From contig NZ_JACBNQ010000001.1 in NCBI RefSeq assembly GCF_013403245.1, positions 434,001 to 498,000 of the forward strand: a DNA stretch of 64,000 nucleotides, written 5' to 3'. Source of the DNA: Sedimentibacter hydroxybenzoicus DSM 7310 (GTDB lineage: Bacteria > Bacillota > Clostridia > Tissierellales > Sedimentibacteraceae). Positions within the stretch are counted from its first letter, which is position 1, and each line of letters starts with the position of its first letter. A model generated the notes under the pieces. The model worked only from the letters and a program-made list of their open reading frames with translations. It did not search any database and was not told where the DNA came from. The position numbers were made by a program, and so were the translations under genes. This document shows, one piece after another, positions 61,278 to 64,000 of the stretch.

Positions 61278-62654
61278 ATGATTTTATCAAAAGAGCAAAT
61301 AAATCGTTACATCAGACACATCGTCATGCCGGAAATAAATGTGAAGGGTCAGGAGAAATTACTTGAATCTACCGTATCGGTGTATGGAGAAAATACAGAT
61401 AATCTCACGACTGCGGTATTGTACCTTTCGGCAATGGGAATAGGTAAAATATTATGCCATTTAAAAGATGATTTGGGATATGACTCTTTATTTTATAATG
61501 CTGAGGATTTAAACAATGACGTTTCAATAGAAATTATCAATGAGAATTTTTCTGCAGATAACGCAGATGCCAGAGTTATAATCGGCAGCATAAGCTTTAT
61601 CAAGGATGTTATTAATAAAAATGAATTTGTCCCAACTATTATATCTATGGTTAATGGGGTTAATGAATGGAAGGGAACTCTTCAAGCCTTCATCGAGCCG
61701 GAGCGTTTAAATGAATATATACAATTTGCAGGCGGCGGGAAATGTTATAATAAAGAGAAAAATTTACTTATAGCTTCCTTTTCCGGTGCATTGTGCTCGG
61801 TTGAATGTGTTAAGCTCATACTTAATATCGGTAAAATTCATGAAAACTTATTAATGTTTGATTTGCTTACGATGGAATTCAGCAACTTTAATCAAGACCG
61901 GTACGAAGCGGCAATTTGTGAATTCAATATAGAAAATAATATATCATTGAGTAAAAAAGAAATAATTAGAAAGCTTAACAACTCAAAGGTTTTAATTGTC
62001 GGCACCGGCGGATTAGGATCTCCGGCAGCTATTGGCCTTGCCGTATCAGGGATTGGTACAATAGGTTTATTGGATTCGGATAAAGTCGAATCAAGTAATC
62101 TGAACAGACAAATATTACATTCGGTTTCAAGAATCGGAGCCCCTAAAGCTGAATCTGCAAAATTTTTTATTTCAAACATTAACCATAACACTAATATAAT
62201 TACTCATGTTTTGGAATTGAACTTAGAAAATGCCGAAGATACAATAAGAGAATATGATGCGGTAATAGCCGCCGTTGATAATATTCAGACACGATATATA
62301 ATTAATGATACGAGTTATTTGTTGAAAAAACCTGTTATCGAGTCAGGGGTATTAAGTTTTGACGGAACTAACACTACAATCATTCCAGGTGAAGGACATT
62401 GCTACAGATGTCTGTATCCTGATGTGAATACAAGGGGTACGACCTGCACTGAAGCGGGTATTTTAGGGGCAATACCCGGAGTGATGGGATTTATCGAAGC
62501 GATAGAGCTTGTAAAGGTTATTGCAAACATCGGAGTTACTCTTAAAAATAAAATATTGATGTTTGATGGCTTGGAAATGGAGTTTAATATAATAAATTTA
62601 GAAAAAAACCCAAATTGTAATGTTTGCGGGAAAAAAGATGACCTAATATCATAA
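61278..62654 (+). CDS. tandem ThiF/E1-like protein with degenerate N-terminal half
   Basis: The 458-residue protein has two ThiF halves. The C-terminal half (about 225-458) is complete: VLIVGTGGLGSPAA, DSDKVESSNLNRQIL, a catalytic-Cys region TTCTEAGILGAIPGV and two zinc CxxC pairs (CYRC, CNVC). The N-terminal half starts with the family's RYIRHIVMPE block (Arg10, Arg13) but its nucleotide loop reads VSVYGENTDNLTT, without glycines, and it has no Cys site. Its end (GALCSVECVKLILNIG...LLMFDLLTMEFS) mirrors the end of the C-terminal half (LMFDGLEMEF). It likely adenylates a C-terminus of an unknown partner. It follows the MacAB genes by 35 bases. Confidence 0.82.
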   Translation: MILSKEQINRYIRHIVMPEINVKGQEKLLESTVSVYGENTDNLTTAVLYLSAMGIGKILCHLKDDLGYDSLFYNAEDLNNDVSIEIINENFSADNADARVIIGSISFIKDVINKNEFVPTIISMVNGVNEWKGTLQAFIEPERLNEYIQFAGGGKCYNKEKNLLIASFSGALCSVECVKLILNIGKIHENLLMFDLLTMEFSNFNQDRYEAAICEFNIENNISLSKKEIIRKLNNSKVLIVGTGGLGSPAAIGLAVSGIGTIGLLDSDKVESSNLNRQILHSVSRIGAPKAESAKFFISNINHNTNIITHVLELNLENAEDTIREYDAVIAAVDNIQTRYIINDTSYLLKKPVIESGVLSFDGTNTTIIPGEGHCYRCLYPDVNTRGTTCTEAGILGAIPGVMGFIEAIELVKVIANIGVTLKNKILMFDGLEMEFNIINLEKNPNCNVCGKKDDLIS

Positions 62655-62671
62655 AAAAATGATATTAGGTC
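62640..62671. terminator. perfect hairpin over the stop codon of the ThiF-like gene
   Basis: GACCTAATATCAT and ATGATATTAGGTC are 13-base perfect complements around six A; the stop codon TAA lies at the stem-loop junction. It is shared with the convergent flavoprotein gene and has no T-run in the plus direction. Confidence 0.5.
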
Positions 62672-62690
62672 AGTACGTGCATTGATATGA

Positions 62691-63320
62691 TTAAACTAAA
62701 TTTTTATATACCTTTTTTTCCGGTTCTGGCTTTTCAATTTTTCCTTCGCCAAGTTCTTTCAATTTCAATAAGTATGCCATGTTTTTTCCAAGCACGCGCA
62801 TTATTTGAACTCCCTCATCATCCTGGACAGCTTCTCCGGGCTTTTGACCGAAGATAACATTCCAATAGTTTGATGTAGGCATTAACATTTCCGAATAACC
62901 TATATAATTTATCAACTGATGATAAGCAGGTAATCCCCCGGCACGTCTTACCGCTGTTATTCCGGCACCTGCCTTATGTCGGTATAATCCGCCGTTTGCA
63001 CTTCCCACATAAGTTGATCTGTCAAGAAAAGCTTTCATAGTAGCTGTTATTGAAGCAAAATGAACAGGAGAACCAAATATTATTCCATCTGCTTCCTTCA
63101 TTTTTTGTATCCATTCATTTACTTCATCATCAATGATACATCTTTCGTTACGCATCTTAAAACATGAATTGCACGCAGTGCAGCCCAGTATTTTTTTGCT
63201 TCCGGTTTGAATTATTTCAACTTCTATATTTTCTTTTTCCAATTGCTCTGCAACCAGTTTAATTGCTTCATATGTATTTCCTTCCTTTTTAGGACTTCCG
63301 TTAAATGCAACTACCTTCAT
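62691..63320 (-). CDS. flavodoxin-fold NAD(P)H-dependent oxidoreductase (iron-sulfur flavoprotein-like)
   Basis: The 209-residue protein starts with the FMN phosphate loop VVAFNGSPKKEGNTYEA. A Cys-rich loop follows (LGCTACNSCFKMRNERC), which in iron-sulfur flavoproteins binds a 4Fe-4S cluster, then GIIFGSPVHFASITATMKAF. The C-terminus has more FMN contacts. It probably transfers electrons between NAD(P)H, ferredoxin or quinone-like acceptors. GGAGGAAG precedes the ATG. It is convergent with the ThiF-like gene. Confidence 0.86.
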   Translation of the reverse strand: MKVVAFNGSPKKEGNTYEAIKLVAEQLEKENIEVEIIQTGSKKILGCTACNSCFKMRNERCIIDDEVNEWIQKMKEADGIIFGSPVHFASITATMKAFLDRSTYVGSANGGLYRHKAGAGITAVRRAGGLPAYHQLINYIGYSEMLMPTSNYWNVIFGQKPGEAVQDDEGVQIMRVLGKNMAYLLKLKELGEGKIEKPEPEKKVYKNLV

Positions 63321-63429
63321 TTCTTCCTCCTGATATATATTTATTATACTATATCAAAAAAATTATATTATTACAAGCCGGTGAATAAATTGATTAGATA
63401 ATAAAAATATAAATATAAAGGTTAATTAT

Positions 63430-63463
63430 TTATTTAACAACAATAATAACAAATGTTAAATAA
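63430..63463. promoter_or_regulatory. inverted repeat upstream of the FMN-binding lipoprotein gene
   Basis: TTATTTAAC and GTTAAATAA are perfect complements 16 bases apart, about 17 bases before the -35 box. The half TTATTTAACAA recurs at 63548-63558. A regulator site is possible. Confidence 0.4.
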
Positions 63464-63479
63464 TATTAATAAAGTTATA

Positions 63480-63508
63480 TTGACTTTAATATTTTTTGAT
63501 GCTATTAT
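63480..63508 (+). promoter_or_regulatory. sigma-A-type promoter of the FMN-binding lipoprotein gene
   Basis: TTGACT and TATTAT are 17 bases apart. The ATG at 63635 lies about 120 bases downstream, so the mRNA has a long leader. Confidence 0.55.
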
Positions 63509-63517
63509 GATGAAGTC

Positions 63518-63603
63518 AAGTTGCAGCATCGTAATAAAATATGCATTTTATTTAACAAACGACTATGTGTTTTGCAAAATTGTTATGGTGTTCAGTGCAA
63601 CTT
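63518..63603 (+). ncRNA. possibly structured 5' leader
   Basis: AAGTTGCA (63518-63525) and TGCAACTT (63596-63603) could close a leader domain. Inside are AATAAAAT/ATTTTATT and TAACAA/TTGTTA pairs. No known riboswitch class was recognised. The leader ends 20 bases before the GGAGGG site. The sequence is AT-rich, so chance pairing is possible. Confidence 0.25.
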
Positions 63604-63634
63604 AATACAAGAATTAACATACTTGGAGGGTAAA

Positions 63635-64000
63635 ATGAAAAGAATATTATCTATAGTATTATGTATGCTAATGATTCTGAGTGTAGCGGCTTGTACTAAA
63701 GAAACTCAGGCGCCTGCCGGACAAGCTGAAACATTAACCGGAGTAGGAAAGGGCTTTGCCGGTGAAGTAAAGGTTACCGTTACAAAAGAAGGGGACAAGA
63801 TTACGAATGTTGTGGTTGACAGCCATACCGAAACAAATGGAATAGGTACAAAAGCAGTTGATGAAATTCCTGCTAAAATTGTAGATGCTAATTCAACGGA
63901 TGTTGAAGCTGTAGCAGGAGCGACAGTTACAAGTGAAGCAATTGTTTATGCGGTAAACAATGCGTTAGATCCCGCTAAATATCCGGCTCCGACAGCAGCA
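63635..64000 (+). CDS. lipoprotein with FMN-binding domain (3' end outside window)
   Basis: The gene runs off the window; 122 residues are seen. A lipoprotein signal ends in SVAAC (Cys20). An FMN_bind domain follows (about 37-107): GFAGEVKVTVTKEGDKITNV, then VEAVAGATVTSEAIVYAVNNAL. The AGATVT block is the flavinylation motif where FMN is attached covalently to Thr by ApbE. Such domains belong to extracellular electron-transfer proteins and to flavin-based reductases of the urocanate/fumarate reductase kind, often continuing into an FAD domain. GGAGGG precedes the ATG. Confidence 0.85.
   Translation, partial: MKRILSIVLCMLMILSVAACTKETQAPAGQAETLTGVGKGFAGEVKVTVTKEGDKITNVVVDSHTETNGIGTKAVDEIPAKIVDANSTDVEAVAGATVTSEAIVYAVNNALDPAKYPAPTAA

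Noticed and set aside
43773-62654. A microcin C-like system from the MccF-like S66 peptidase and the ThiF-like protein.
   Set aside because: The genes are 17 kb apart, the ThiF protein lacks an MccB-type N-terminal domain, and no MccA-like peptide was found. S66 peptidases are common murein enzymes.
1-64000. Search for rRNA, tRNA and known riboswitch motifs.
   Set aside because: None was recognised by eye on either strand; short or diverged tRNA-like sequences cannot be fully excluded without a covariance search.

Overview
The window comes from a low-GC, endospore-forming Firmicute, most likely an anaerobic member of the Clostridia/Tissierellia (a Sedimentibacter-like organism would fit, but this is inference). 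The evidence is an alpha/beta-type small acid-soluble spore protein gene, SpoIID-like and spore-type peptidoglycan-binding proteins, AGGAGG ribosome sites with frequent TTG/GTG starts, sigma-A promoters of TTGACA/TATAAT type and many ABC exporters. No rRNA, tRNA or CRISPR array was recognised.

Layout. 1-5.1 kb: end of a methyltransferase gene, a GNAT acetyltransferase, the SASP gene and a heterodimeric ABC exporter. 5.3-10.1 kb: sbcD-sbcC. 10.1-13.3 kb: a small membrane protein, a universal stress protein and a PAS-PAS-GGDEF-HD-GYP protein. 13.3-17.8 kb: a tight five-gene minus-strand operon of SpoIID-like, peptidoglycan-binding and transthyretin-like-fold proteins, none with an obvious signal peptide. 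17.9-19.6 kb: bioY-birA behind a clear BirA operator. 19.7-23.6 kb: an ArsR-type regulator with a three-gene ABC-2 exporter operon. 23.7-24.9 kb: a secreted PrcB-like protein.

25-41 kb is an accessory redox/metabolite region. It holds two LysR regulators, a lipoprotein that fuses flavodoxin to an aldo/keto reductase (next to a truncated flavoprotein stub), a MarR-MFS pair, a minus-strand operon with a cupin and two cyclophilin-like-fold proteins (one with SLH domains), two paralogous SLC13-type permeases, an iron-dependent alcohol dehydrogenase, an Old-Yellow-Enzyme-type Fe-S flavoenzyme, a sugar acetyltransferase and an alpha/beta hydrolase. An IS200-like element with a lone TnpA follows at 41.0-41.8 kb.

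41.8-53.7 kb: a DUF815 ATPase, a flavin reductase, an S66 LD-carboxypeptidase, an ABC exporter co-transcribed with an NdpA-like nucleoid protein, a metallophosphoesterase, two adjacent toxin-antitoxin modules (RelBE type and MNT/HEPN) around a gene remnant, a run of six tight hairpins and a SIMPL-domain protein. 53.9-64 kb: an MFS efflux protein, two membrane proteins of unknown function, a glyoxalase-like protein, EcsC, a MacAB-type tripartite exporter followed by an unusual E1-like protein made of two ThiF halves, a flavoprotein, and the start of an FMN-binding lipoprotein gene with a promoter, repeats and a possibly structured leader.

The most interesting points are the tandem ThiF protein (the N-terminal half keeps the arginine helix but has lost the ATP site), the unexported SpoIID/PG-binding operon, the exported flavodoxin-AKR fusion, and several families of intergenic hairpin elements.
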